Source of the DNA: Symbiodinium natans
Taxonomy: Eukaryota > Sar > Dinophyceae > Suessiales > Symbiodiniaceae
Assembly: GCA_905221605.1 (NCBI GenBank)
Contig: CAJNDS010000398.1
Location: forward strand, 1-64,000
DNA: 64,000 bases
Direction of reading: 5' to 3'
Position numbers and translations under genes: made by a program. Below the pieces are notes generated by a model that saw only the letters and a list, made by a program, of their open reading frames with translations, was not told the origin of the DNA and did no database searches. Of this stretch, positions 28,201-37,208 are shown in pieces (within the stretch, counting starts at the first letter, position 1; each line of letters begins with the position of its first letter).

Positions 28201-29324
28201 CGTCCTCCGGATCGGGAGGTGCCTTCGCCTACCGACTCCGAGAATTGGGGGCATTGGCGCCCCAGTGCGGCGGACCCCGTGGAGATTGGAGATTCCGATG
28301 TGCCGAGGATTACTCCGGTGGACACCACGCAGCCACCATCCATTCCGGGACAACGCCTGACGGCCTTGCATCATGCTTTGCTTTTCGATATGAGGAGGAG
28401 GATTGCCGAGGCTGCCGAGCTTGGGGTCCATTTGTACCCCGAGCCTGGGGAACCAATGCCCCAGCTTTCCCATTATTATGGGCCCCCAGCAGACCCGAGT
28501 GCCATTTACGATTCCCTCGCCATGGCCGGGACCATAGGCGAGGCCTATGTGGTGCAGCATCTGGGGTCTCCGGCGATTACTCGCCAGATCTTTGGTGGGT
28601 CTGCAACTTTGGTTCGTCCCAGCGAATATGCAGCCCCGACTCCGTGGCACTCGGTGCTTCCGCGGTTTCCGGAAGGTCCACATCCACCACAGGTACTTCC
28701 CGAACCTGTGCAAGAAGAAGGTCGCCGTCCCAAAAGATTTCGGGAGGTGGCCACCTCCACTGTGGATCAAGACTTGGCTGCAGAAGAGCGCCTCCATCTT
28801 CTTCTCCAAGGCAAAGGCCTCTTCGAATGGGGGCTGAGGCCCCACGACGTCCTGTCAGCCATGGACAGGCTGGGCGTCGTTACCAAGGGCGCTGGAGGGC
28901 GCAACGATCGCCGAGAGCGCGAATGCTCCATAAGCGCAATGGGGTATCTTCAGCGGCTCCTCATCTGCTTGCGCGCCTTTATCAATGCAAAGGCGGGGGA
29001 ACGCCCGTTGTTGGCCCTTCACGAGCCGCGTCTCTTCGAGGGACCGCGCTTTACGCGGTATCGCGACGAACGTGTCGCGTGGGGCGAGCTCACTACGAGT
29101 TTGAGGCTTCGAACGGATGCTGCATTACGGTCGAAGGAGGCCAGCAATGCCCGCAGGGCCGCGCGAGATTCGCGCAGGAGGTTGAAGCCGAAGGCCCGTG
29201 CTGGTCCTGGTGGGTCTACATCAGACGATTCGAGCTCCACCTCCGTTTCGGCCGACGAAGACCTCCATGGCGAAGGCCCCGAAGAGGCGCTGAGATTTTG
29301 CTTGAAGTGCCGGGAGGACAATGA
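25266..29324 (+). CDS. Copia 2 Gag-protease ORF with hydrophobic extension
   Basis: An ATG 37 bp after the LTR opens 1352 codons. The N-terminus is Pro/Gln-rich with a helical Gln/Glu segment. The Gag core at about 185-395 is recognisably related to that of Copia 1 (shared LLSEAD and YVVLH/YILLH segments). The CCHC knuckle is Cys410, Cys413, His418, Cys423, followed by a Gly/Lys-rich stretch with tandem GGGTPKG units. The protease signature is WLVDSGAT (Asp595). After about residue 800 come Leu/Phe/Cys-rich stretches that could span membranes. From about codon 925 the frame overlaps the ORF at 28036 and turns Gly/Trp/Arg-rich, probably non-functional reading of the other frame's DNA. No integrase lies in this ORF. 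Confidence 0.88.
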   Translation: MAAQAPDPSQVPVPDVSPEEEALLFGQAGQTTSRPQEAPNPFESPPATPAQAQASPAGSQAGGTLPTASGGGTETGFQAIVLEMLRQQNQSTLELLRQQGQATQQNQQLIAALMRRMDLEEKRRNEAEEKAAETAKLVAEAAAKAKTADPFSGPGATAATGSSSSTSFSGGSTLQNRAEKYLPPLPLLEHQGMSKGRMREVETWHGYVETLSSWLALQDESFVRELQLCVKVKHEILQKDLSVEVAARSAKLFYYLTQALAKWERGLELLRSCSKRQALSACGYEAMRTITQQYSIVSRMEAVFVRDQCLKLQHTCQHIRRPTDLIRHLEDEFSRSEAKLSNFPELLLSEADRCSILLQAVNTELRQYVVLHGKSNDWNSLCSSLKYYEEQLRLCEAPGGTSRSLSDTLCDYCGKRGHQAEKCWQKQRDEKARGGGSPDKGKGDHGKDRKKPKDKGKGDRNPKGGGTPKGGGTPRGGGTPRSEHGDKSPKGRGKGKEKSKKKKGKGKGRYLGEPESEADSGEATLMALGFSGVREASAEPSLPPRVLNAPEEVKPVGTVVGDSMGALGSKFSQRGNLSQMCSHLGVSPRDVWLVDSGATCHIVSNQFISGFRVVKTHDKAASLFNASGGSIDVSSVVDIEVYFGDVLLRLGEVLVADVGFNVLSPWCGAELGWKTYLSKTGSRMYKGNKKSIKLVGHNRAWWAFSGGKKSKASSKKGAEGPKDMELDSLKDAVVPGSEVPIPSGQRTAPRSILKKGGKSLHKVDELDDEQCGRHALSSTPFSFLLRGFRSEIFNPESPLGKPKVPSSCPESPQEELVFDKNLRKQHDMCGLTLIRKQHDMFGLNLRLIFELGLNCLSMLLWNLGNIHALELALRGCVMFFMGCFSLLQGIGAPFGGARRNRSGALSVLVLVAFCFCCSESNTLHDGWLPNLWACDRGPSWWRGECFANGGPVAGGGDGPGANWRERGAISGFLGGSSFPSSGSGGAFAYRLRELGALAPQCGGPRGDWRFRCAEDYSGGHHAATIHSGTTPDGLASCFAFRYEEEDCRGCRAWGPFVPRAWGTNAPAFPLLWAPSRPECHLRFPRHGRDHRRGLCGAASGVSGDYSPDLWWVCNFGSSQRICSPDSVALGASAVSGRSTSTTGTSRTCARRRSPSQKISGGGHLHCGSRLGCRRAPPSSSPRQRPLRMGAEAPRRPVSHGQAGRRYQGRWRAQRSPRARMLHKRNGVSSAAPHLLARLYQCKGGGTPVVGPSRAASLRGTALYAVSRRTCRVGRAHYEFEASNGCCITVEGGQQCPQGRARFAQEVEAEGPCWSWWVYIRRFELHLRFGRRRPPWRRPRRGAEILLEVPGGQ

Positions 29325-29709
29325 GACGGCACCACCACCGATGGTGAAGCAAGCAGGAATGGGTGGTCGAGATCCTCCAGCTCCACCAATGGTTCCGGGA
29401 ACTTCGGCTGCAACTCCGGGCCACCACGACGACGGGGACATGCCCCTGGAGCCACCTTCTCCGGCTTCAACAGCCCCACCTGGGGATTCCATCGGCCGCC
29501 TTCTTCTTGGTCTTGGACAGACGGGCACGGAGCGCTCGTTCGTTCTTCCGCCGCCGCCACCGGCGGTAAAGGCGATGCCACGCCCCGCTCCGGGGCCCTC
29601 CATGCCAACGGTTCCCGAATCGGGAGCCCCATCTTCCAGCAGCTCGGCCAATGTCCCCAGCTTCGATGCGGTGGTGGCTGCCGCAAAAGAGACGATCAAG
29701 AAGGGATGA
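28036..29709 (+). CDS. Overlapping ORF of Copia 2, between protease and integrase
   Basis: 557 codons starting with two ATGs, one base off the Gag frame. Its first 1.29 kb overlap the Gag-protease frame. Its stop TGA overlaps the ATG of the downstream integrase ORF as ATGA, a layout typical of termination-reinitiation. The product has an acidic Pro/Ser-rich N-terminus, a central segment with LSHYYGPPADPSAIYDSLAM and helical Arg/Leu/Ala-rich parts, a basic SKEASNARRAARDSRRR segment and a Pro-rich tail. I recognise no known domain. Copia 1 has an overlapping ORF at the same place. This may be a captured host gene or an element-specific protein. Confidence 0.6.
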   Translation: MMGGSQTSGPAIEDPVGGEASVSPMVGPSLEEVTVQEPIGEKEVPSAASSGEVLFRPPDREVPSPTDSENWGHWRPSAADPVEIGDSDVPRITPVDTTQPPSIPGQRLTALHHALLFDMRRRIAEAAELGVHLYPEPGEPMPQLSHYYGPPADPSAIYDSLAMAGTIGEAYVVQHLGSPAITRQIFGGSATLVRPSEYAAPTPWHSVLPRFPEGPHPPQVLPEPVQEEGRRPKRFREVATSTVDQDLAAEERLHLLLQGKGLFEWGLRPHDVLSAMDRLGVVTKGAGGRNDRRERECSISAMGYLQRLLICLRAFINAKAGERPLLALHEPRLFEGPRFTRYRDERVAWGELTTSLRLRTDAALRSKEASNARRAARDSRRRLKPKARAGPGGSTSDDSSSTSVSADEDLHGEGPEEALRFCLKCREDNETAPPPMVKQAGMGGRDPPAPPMVPGTSAATPGHHDDGDMPLEPPSPASTAPPGDSIGRLLLGLGQTGTERSFVLPPPPPAVKAMPRPAPGPSMPTVPESGAPSSSSSANVPSFDAVVAAAKETIKKG

Positions 29710-32700
29710 AGGGGATTTGGAGCCGTGGGCCCGGCTTGGAATGTATCATAGCTTTCTTTTGTGTTCGGGATGGAGTCCTGGACTACGCCGACGCGGCGCA
29801 CCGAATTTCCTTTCGAGAAGAAAACAAAGATGTGAGTGCGTGGTTTCGTTTTCTTGAAACACATGTGAAGCATGAGTTGTTTGAGCTTGCTTTGCCGCTT
29901 GGAGTGCTTGAGCTTGAGCTTGCTTGTGCCCGAAACCCCTTTGAAACGCACCAAATCCCGAACCTTAACTTCAACCCCAGCCGAACCACCGCCAGCCTAT
30001 ACAGGAATGGTCTTGGGCCAGGACTGGATGTCATGGCCATCGTGGCCGTCTTGGGCTTCTGCAGTCTCTTGGGTGGTCTAGTGTTTTGGGGGTTCCACAT
30101 TTTGTTTGTCGAGTTTGAAAGGTGTTCCGTTGGAGAAAAGGATCGGAAGGTCTTTAGAGTGAGGCCGCGCAGGAAGGGCTGCAGTGTTAGGATCTTCTGT
30201 GGGGACCACTGGGTCCGAGTGCCTAGCTACAAGCAGTTTGTCTTGCATAGGAAGGCCCCAAAACCCCAAACACGTACACGTTGCATGTTGAGCATGTTGT
30301 TTTGCAAGGCTTGCAGTGTGCTTGGAAGTGTTTGTGCTTGGCTTGGTGTGCTTGATCTTGTTGAAGAGGGCAATGATGAGAGCCCGCCGGCGAGCAGTCC
30401 ATTAGTGTGTCATCTGCGGATGATGCACAGAGGACTGCCAGTGCCGGGACAAGGGACTAAAGCTGAGCCCTTTGATTTGGAAGCTCCTCGTGGTGGGGAG
30501 CCCGGGTCTTCGTCTTCAAGGGTCCCCGAAGGGGTTCCGTCACCGTCAAGTCCCGATTACGAGCCTTCTGAGGTTTCTGAAAGACCCCCCAAGCCTCCAG
30601 AGAATCCACCGGAACCACCGGACAGTGGAGAAGAAGGATCTTTTAGGATTCCGTTGTCCTCAACCGCCTTGTATCATCATCGTGCTCAAGGCCATTTCCC
30701 TTATGATTCCAACTGTGACTCATGCTGTTCGTCGAAGGGTCGTGTCCCCGCGCGTCGCTTGCGTCGCCATCTTCAAAAAGAGAATCAGACTGTTGGTCTT
30801 GATTTTTTCTTTTTCGGCAAGCTAAGAGTCCTGTTGATGACGCACCTGGGTTCCAGGTATACTGTCAGTCTGCCCGCGCCGAACCTCGAAGATCCACAAT
30901 TGCTTGCTAACATCAACAGAGTGCTGCGTGAGATGGGACTGGTAGGCAAAGCCGTGACGTTTCGAATGGATCAGGAAGGATCTATCATTGCTTTGGCGGA
31001 AAGACTGAGTAGGTCCCGAAACTGCCCCCACAGCGCAACCATTGTTGATGTGGTTCCAGGATATAGGCCACAAGCCAAAGGGTCAATAGAACGACAAGTT
31101 GAATCGGTACGCCAAGGCTTCTGGGCTGTGTGGTTGGACTTGGAGCGCCAAATTGCTCTAAAGAAGTTCCCTGGTCAAGATGCAGAGCTGGGAAAGTACC
31201 AGCTTCCCTTAGGGGGTCTCTTGTGGCAAGCCTGTGTGTTCTATGTGTCGAGGTGTTACAATCTGTGGTCCTCGGGCCACGGTGACTCCACCACCAGCAT
31301 TGATTTGCTGCACGAGGAAATAGTTCACCGAACTAGAACGCTTCCCTTTGGTTGTGTGGTTCAGGCAAAAGTTAGCAAGTCGAAGGCGCATCTTGCTAAA
31401 TACCGGGGAGCGAAAACAGTCAAGGCTGTTTACTTAGGACCCGTGAACGCACGAGGTGGAGGGATCTTCGCGGCCCCTTTTGGTAGTACGGAGATTGACG
31501 TATTTCCGACCGGAAGAATCGTTGATGGAGCGTGCGAGGTGGGAACTGTCGAAGGCCTCGCTGTTGCGCAGTCTTTGGTTCTTGATGGTAAAGACCCAGA
31601 ACGGCCTGTCTTGTATGAACCCGAAGGTGTTGATGATGGTAATGGTCCTGAAGATGAAGTCATGGAAGGTGGTGTTGGTCCTTTAAATGAAGAAGACGAA
31701 GAGATGATTGCTGACGATACCTATGCTCCCGTAAGTGCCCCAGCGGAAGAAGGTGAGGCAGGGATCCTGCCTGATGAGGGGGAAAACATGGAGGACATGG
31801 AGATTGATTGGCTTACGAATCACCTCTTGGAGTCTTTGTACCGAGGACCTGACCTTCGAGCTACCTCACAGGAGGTGGCTGACTCGTTTACCTTGAAATT
31901 CGGAGGAAGTAGGGTCAAGTGCCAGGTACCACGAAATGCGGTCTCTGAAACATCCGGAGAACAGTTGGATCCGAGCCTTTTGTATGCCTCAATGAAGTTG
32001 GAACTAGAGGAACTCGAGTCGTTCGGAGTAGGAAAGGTGATCTCTGAAGATGAGGCCCGGAAGTCCGCACGTGAGAGCGGCAGGCGGGTGCTTACCAGTC
32101 GGTGGGTCAACACGGTCAAGCGTAAAGGGCTGTACCGGTCACGTCTGGTAGTAAGAGATTATGCTTCGATGGGAGGCACGACCTTGTCTGAAGGTATCTA
32201 CAGCCCGACTACGAGTTTGGAGGGATTGCGGCTTCTGTTGGCACTGCTTTGTCGAAGAGGTTCAGTGTTGAGCTGTGACGTGAGCGTTGCTTTTATGCAT
32301 GCAGCAGTGTCAAGGCCTGAGTACGTAGAGCTTCCGAGTAACGTGAGTATTGCGGACTCTAAAATCCCTCAAAAGGCCGGAAACAAGAAGGTGTATCTTC
32401 GATTACACAAAGCCATGAACGGACTGAGATCAGCACCGCTTTCTTGGTATAAGGAGCTGAGTTCGCACTTGGAGCAGAGCGGATTCAGTCCAAGCTTGGA
32501 CCCGACGATATACCGCAGGAAGACCTCCAAGGGTCTGACGCTGGTCCTCTTTTATGTTGACGATTTGTTAATCTACTCTGAGGACCCCTCCGAAGGGAAG
32601 AAGGTTTTCGAAGATCTACAGAAACGCTACAAGCTGAAACTGACTGGTGAGCTTCATGAGAATTGTGCGGGAGAAGTATCCTTTCTAGGACGGCGAATCT

Positions 32701-33605
32701 TCAGGAATAAGGGAGAGAAGCGAGTCTATTTTGGACTGGACGCTAAGTATTTGGATTCCTGCTGTGAAGAGTATGGGATAACCAAACCGAACCCCAAGCT
32801 TCCGTCATTGGAGAAGCGCTACTCTGACCTCATTAAGAAAGGCCAAACCGAAAAGATCAGTCCAGCTGCTCACGAGAAGTACCGTAGGACCTTAGGGCGT
32901 CTAGCATGGGCTGCCCTCTCCAGACCAGATTTGCAGTTCTGCTGCGGATTTTTGGGGCGTCATCAGTCGGCCCCTGACGAGGCAGCTGAAACATGCATGA
33001 GGGATGTTCTCAAATGGGTCAAAGGTCTTCCGCATAAGGTTCAGGTGTTTCCGTCGACTCGGGAGATCCTGGAAGACGATGCGGATCCCCAAGCGGTATC
33101 GTGCTTTACGGATGCAAGCTGGAGCCTGAATTCTGTTAGTGGTGGTGTGATTACTTGGAAAAACTGCTGTTTAAAGACGTTCAGCAGGAAGCAGTCCACC
33201 ACAGCCCTTTCGAGCGCCGAGAGTGAGCTTGCGGCGCTTACTGAAATAGCCAGGGAAGGTTTGTACATTGCTCTCTTGACGGAGACCATCTTGGAGGGCA
33301 TCCCGAAGGACCGGGAAACGGGGTACTACCTTCTTAAGGGGTATTCGGACTCTGAAAGCGCCGTGTCCATTTCCAAAATGGGGACATTGTTGAGGAAGGT
33401 CCGCCATATTGAGTTAAGAGCCGCTTTTCTCCAAGAACTTGTCCAGTTTGGAAGATTCACGATTGAGCCCATACCAGGTGCTGTCAACCCGGCAGATGTG
33501 GCCTCATTCCGGAACCAGTCCCCTGGAAAGAGAAAAATTCCGGAACCAGCGTTTCTGTCACGTTTAAAGAGCCCAATAAACCAGCAGATGAAGTCTGCGA
33601 ACTGA
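29706..33605 (+). CDS. Copia 2 Pol: integrase, reverse transcriptase, RNase H
   Basis: 1299 codons in the same frame as Gag but separated from it by the stop at 29324. A transmembrane-like segment lies near 109-135 (VMAIVAVLGFCSLLGGLVFW). The integrase zinc motif is His325, His330, Cys337, Cys340, and the integrase core is Asp366, Asp422 and Glu462 (spacing D-39-E). RT carries YVDD (Y950 to D953), and RNase H has CFTDASWS, LSSAESE and VRHIELRAAFLQE. The ORF lacks Gag and protease, so its expression needs reinitiation at ATGA, splicing or an internal start. It ends SAN, beyond which the methyltransferase-like module continues in another frame. Confidence 0.9.
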   Translation: MKGIWSRGPGLECIIAFFCVRDGVLDYADAAHRISFREENKDVSAWFRFLETHVKHELFELALPLGVLELELACARNPFETHQIPNLNFNPSRTTASLYRNGLGPGLDVMAIVAVLGFCSLLGGLVFWGFHILFVEFERCSVGEKDRKVFRVRPRRKGCSVRIFCGDHWVRVPSYKQFVLHRKAPKPQTRTRCMLSMLFCKACSVLGSVCAWLGVLDLVEEGNDESPPASSPLVCHLRMMHRGLPVPGQGTKAEPFDLEAPRGGEPGSSSSRVPEGVPSPSSPDYEPSEVSERPPKPPENPPEPPDSGEEGSFRIPLSSTALYHHRAQGHFPYDSNCDSCCSSKGRVPARRLRRHLQKENQTVGLDFFFFGKLRVLLMTHLGSRYTVSLPAPNLEDPQLLANINRVLREMGLVGKAVTFRMDQEGSIIALAERLSRSRNCPHSATIVDVVPGYRPQAKGSIERQVESVRQGFWAVWLDLERQIALKKFPGQDAELGKYQLPLGGLLWQACVFYVSRCYNLWSSGHGDSTTSIDLLHEEIVHRTRTLPFGCVVQAKVSKSKAHLAKYRGAKTVKAVYLGPVNARGGGIFAAPFGSTEIDVFPTGRIVDGACEVGTVEGLAVAQSLVLDGKDPERPVLYEPEGVDDGNGPEDEVMEGGVGPLNEEDEEMIADDTYAPVSAPAEEGEAGILPDEGENMEDMEIDWLTNHLLESLYRGPDLRATSQEVADSFTLKFGGSRVKCQVPRNAVSETSGEQLDPSLLYASMKLELEELESFGVGKVISEDEARKSARESGRRVLTSRWVNTVKRKGLYRSRLVVRDYASMGGTTLSEGIYSPTTSLEGLRLLLALLCRRGSVLSCDVSVAFMHAAVSRPEYVELPSNVSIADSKIPQKAGNKKVYLRLHKAMNGLRSAPLSWYKELSSHLEQSGFSPSLDPTIYRRKTSKGLTLVLFYVDDLLIYSEDPSEGKKVFEDLQKRYKLKLTGELHENCAGEVSFLGRRIFRNKGEKRVYFGLDAKYLDSCCEEYGITKPNPKLPSLEKRYSDLIKKGQTEKISPAAHEKYRRTLGRLAWAALSRPDLQFCCGFLGRHQSAPDEAAETCMRDVLKWVKGLPHKVQVFPSTREILEDDADPQAVSCFTDASWSLNSVSGGVITWKNCCLKTFSRKQSTTALSSAESELAALTEIAREGLYIALLTETILEGIPKDRETGYYLLKGYSDSESAVSISKMGTLLRKVRHIELRAAFLQELVQFGRFTIEPIPGAVNPADVASFRNQSPGKRKIPEPAFLSRLKSPINQQMKSAN

Positions 33606-34322
33606 ACGTCCCTGTTTCTTGGCGAGCCGCAGCAGAGAAGGTAGCAAGGAACCAGGCTTCTTATGTTGTGGTTGAGCTCTGCTGTGAAGAAGGAAGCTCT
33701 TTGTCAAAAGCTTGCTCGAAGAATCCTCGTATCGCGTATTTTTGGAGTGACGAAGCAAGTGGATCTGTTAAGTGAAAACGGATACCAGCTTCTCAAAGAA
33801 GTCTTTAGCGTGTTACTTCAGGAAGGGGTGAAGGTGTATGCGCACTTGTCTACGCCGTGTTCGGCTGGGTGCGGACTTCGTCATTTGAGATTTCGAAAAG
33901 GTGGACAGTCCTACGCCAGGTGGCGGGAGTCTCTTTTGGTCCACAAGAGGTCTTGGCGAAGGATTTGGAACCTTCTCCGTCCGTACGCGAACTGTCCGCG
34001 TCTTCTTCTTTCTCACGAGTGGCCAGCTAGGTCTGACTTGTGGAAGGAAACAGTCTTTAGGTCTGTAAGTCAACGTCTTGGTCTTGCGAAGGGATGTGTC
34101 GTCGATCGCTGTTGCTTCGAGAAGGGTTCTGAAAGAGCCTGGAAGAGATGGTGGTTTTGTAGTAACTCTTCGAATTTCATCAACAGTATGGCTAGGAACC
34201 GCTGTGATGAGAGCCACCAACACATCCACCTTCAGCTCCCGGCGTCAGGTGTGTACCCTGAGCTGTTAGGAGAAGAAATGCTGAAGGGTGCGAGACGAGC
34301 TATGGAAGAAGACAGGACTTGA
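33569..34322 (+). pseudogene. Methyltransferase-like module of Copia 2, split over two frames
   Basis: From about 33569 a frame two bases off Pol reads ADEVCELNVPVSW, then YVVVELCCEEGSSL (motif I-like), and stops at 33775. The frame opened by ATG 33663 then carries HLSTPCSAGC, SHEWPARSDLWK, VVDRCCF, KRWW, RCDESHQHIH and VYPELL to 34322. Together they align in order with the Copia 1 tail. The two frame changes (Pol to middle near 33560-33600, middle to last near 33760) mean either decay or frameshifting. The 219-codon downstream ORF alone would give a protein without motif I. Confidence 0.6.
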
Positions 34323-34343
34323 GGACGCAACTGTTGCAGGCAT

Positions 34344-34350
34344 GAGGGGG
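34344..34350 (+). promoter_or_regulatory. Polypurine tract of Copia 2
   Basis: GAGGGGG abutting the TGTGAAA start of the right LTR, as expected for plus-strand priming. Confidence 0.75.
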
Positions 34351-34904
34351 TGTGAAAGTTTTTTGACTTCCTTGTGAGTGCCTTTACAGTTGACAGGATG
34401 TCTTGCACATGTGACATGAACCACGAGTTTGCATTGCGTGAGTTGAGAACTGTGCTTGAAACGTTTGTTTTGTGTTAGCAGAAACAGGCATGGACATAGC
34501 ATGTTTGGAGCTTGGCTTGAAAGTGTTTCTTGCTTTGAGCTTGACATGAGATGCTTGGAGTGTGCATGATGAGCAGAGAAGCACTCGAGATGCTTTAGGA
34601 GCATCCTTGAAGAAGTGCGTGTTGCTCTGAGTTTGCTCTTCAAACCTTGGCCGCCGACCCTCGCTTCGCTCGTGTCGTCGTACTGAGGTTCGAGCAGAGT
34701 GGCTGTGCACTTGTATGCTTGTTTTGCTGAAGCACTGAAGTCCTGAGAAGCACTAGGACGTTTGCATGTGTTCCTCCTTTGTTTAACAAAGTTGAGATGG
34801 AATTCACGAAAGTGAAGCTGCGCTGACTCTGCGAGAGACTTGCCGAACACCTCTGGGTGTTTTGGCTCAAGCGTGGAGTGAAAAAGAGCTCTGCGTTTTT
34901 CACA
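34351..34904 (+). repeat. 3' LTR of Copia 2
   Basis: 554-bp copy of 24675-25228 at a constant offset of 9676, with one visible substitution. The spliced-leader relic is at 34860-34871. It is followed by the second CCAAG. Confidence 0.97.
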
Positions 34905-35226
34905 CCAAGGCGCAGGGCCTTGTATCGACGATTTCTTCTCTGTTTGTCTTCATGACCTCAAGTCCGCGTCTCAGCCTGCTTGCCAGGGCACCGACTTTGC
35001 GAAAATAGCCGAGCTCAACTCTACTCCGTATGCTCGCGCAAGGGGTCTTGTTCCACTGGGTGCACCCAGTCCAAAGCGAATTGCGCTGGCCATTGTTTCT
35101 GCCAAGGTCGCCCGCCTAAGCCACACCACTGACTGCCTTCACTTGTCTTTGCTTGGAAGTTGGACTTCGGCAATACAGGCGCAGCGCCCGGAGAAGTGCT
35201 ACCGCTTGAGGTGCCGCGCAAAATAA
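34905..35226 (+). pseudogene. Decayed coding sequence, right part (interrupted by Copia 2)
   Basis: Reading from the CCAAG duplication in the frame that continues from 24674, 107 codons stay open to a TAA at 35224-35226. Segments such as CIDDFFSVCLHDL and GLVPLGAPSPKRIALAIVSA look protein-like. Continuity with the left part across the insertion, once one duplication is discounted, supports a single pre-insertion coding sequence. The family was not recognised. Confidence 0.5.
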
Positions 35227-35934
35227 AGGGATCCGCGTGAGGTCTCCAGAAGCAAGTATAGCAGCACCCTACAGCTTCATTCTTTCCAGAAACCCACCTC
35301 GCCAAATACCCCACCTCAACACCGAACCCCGAAACTGAACCCCGAAGCCTCCAAGCTTTAGACTCGCGACACATCGAGACATCATTTCTGCGAGATACCC
35401 GGGCGCTTCACTCGTCATCGTCGAACAACAAACTGCACTGGGATTCGCCGGCATCCAGTTTCCTATCACTGTCCGCCAACAATCCCACCCCAGCATCAGG
35501 AGCAAGCCGCTTTTTTGGGCTGCTCGCACTGCTCTGCGACTTTCAAATATTCGGCTAGCGTTGACCAAGAAGCACGCCCAGGGTCGTCACGCTCCTTCTT
35601 TCGAAGTGAGCCGACGACTTGAAACATGTCGCTGCACATCCAAAACTTACACTGAAAGGCACAAACGCGGTTTAGGGTTTGGGGGAGGGTAGAGACCTTT
35701 TTGAGGTTTTTTGGAATTTGGGGTTTAGGGTTTTAGGGTAAGACCTTTTGGGCGGAGGGTTTCGGGATCTTTTCGGCTTTTTGGGATTCACAGTAAAGGG
35801 TTTAGGGATCTTCTGGGCCCAAAAAGCCAAAAGATCTGTCCCTGCAAACCCTAAACCCTCCACTGCAAGCCCAAAAGATCTTGCCCTAAAGTAGACAGCG
35901 TGGTCAAGCGTGCACAAAGTCCAGCACGACCCCC
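35227..35934. other. Non-coding with degenerate TTTAGGG-like tracts
   Basis: Unique sequence to about 35660, then interrupted GGTTTAGGG and CCCTAAA fragments on both strands at 35669-35885. No gene supported. Confidence 0.5.
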
Positions 35935-36526
<592 letters not shown>

Positions 36527-37208
36527 ACCATAACCTCCAATCGTCATCAAAACCCTGCCACACAGGCACGTCAAACGGCTTGGTAAACTCCGGTTTTGGA
36601 GGTTTGTGCTCGACATTGGTGTGGGCAAGCTTCAGACCCTTGAGCTCCTTCGCGTTGCAGAAGGAGCCATCGAAAAGGGGGCCATCCTCGACACCCAGCT
36701 GCTTGTACGCACGGGCCGAATCCGTGTGGCAAACACTACCAGCGCCAAGTCGAAAAGAACCATCATCACGACGCAAGACCGATGCCAGCTTCTGCAGGGC
36801 ATACGATAAAGTAGGTTTGTTGAATGCTCCCAAAAGAAAAATCCTTGCTAACGCATCCCTAAACTCTTCAAAGTACAGTCCTGCACACTGATGGGACCAC
36901 CACCACCTTGGCCAGCTTTAGTGATGCGATACGGGAGTCGCGCAAAGGAAAGCTTTGGAACTTCCTCTGCGTACCATGGCGAAGTAGCGCACCCAGAGCA
37001 CACAGTTGTCCAACGTTTTGGATCGGAAACAGATCTCATCCATTTCCACATCCTGGCCTTGCCCTCCGATCAGCAACTCGTCGTTGAGCTGGTCCACCAA
37101 TGGGTCAAACAAGTCCCGCATGACTCGGTTGTCCACTCCAAGAACCAAGCCTCCCTTATCTGGCACTAAAATTAATGAACGGTCAAAAATACAAAAATTT
37201 GTTGGCAA

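Larger units (their letters stand above)
24675..34904 (+). mobile_element. Copia-type LTR retrotransposon 2, full length with target duplication
   Basis: Two 554-bp LTRs (24675-25228 and 34351-34904) start TGTGAAA and end TTTCACA. They differ at one visible position (CATTAG versus CACTAG near 25077 and 34753). The element is flanked by the perfect 5-bp duplication CCAAG at 24670-24674 and 34905-34909. A primer site follows the left LTR and a purine tract precedes the right. The internal frames are Gag-protease, an overlapping ORF, integrase-RT-RNase H and a methyltransferase-like module in shifted frames. It is a young insertion by LTR identity. Confidence 0.97.

Noticed and set aside
29019-29954. 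311-codon minus-strand frame opposite the Copia 2 extra ORF
   Set aside because: Arg/Gly/Pro-rich shadow of GC-rich coding DNA with no domain.
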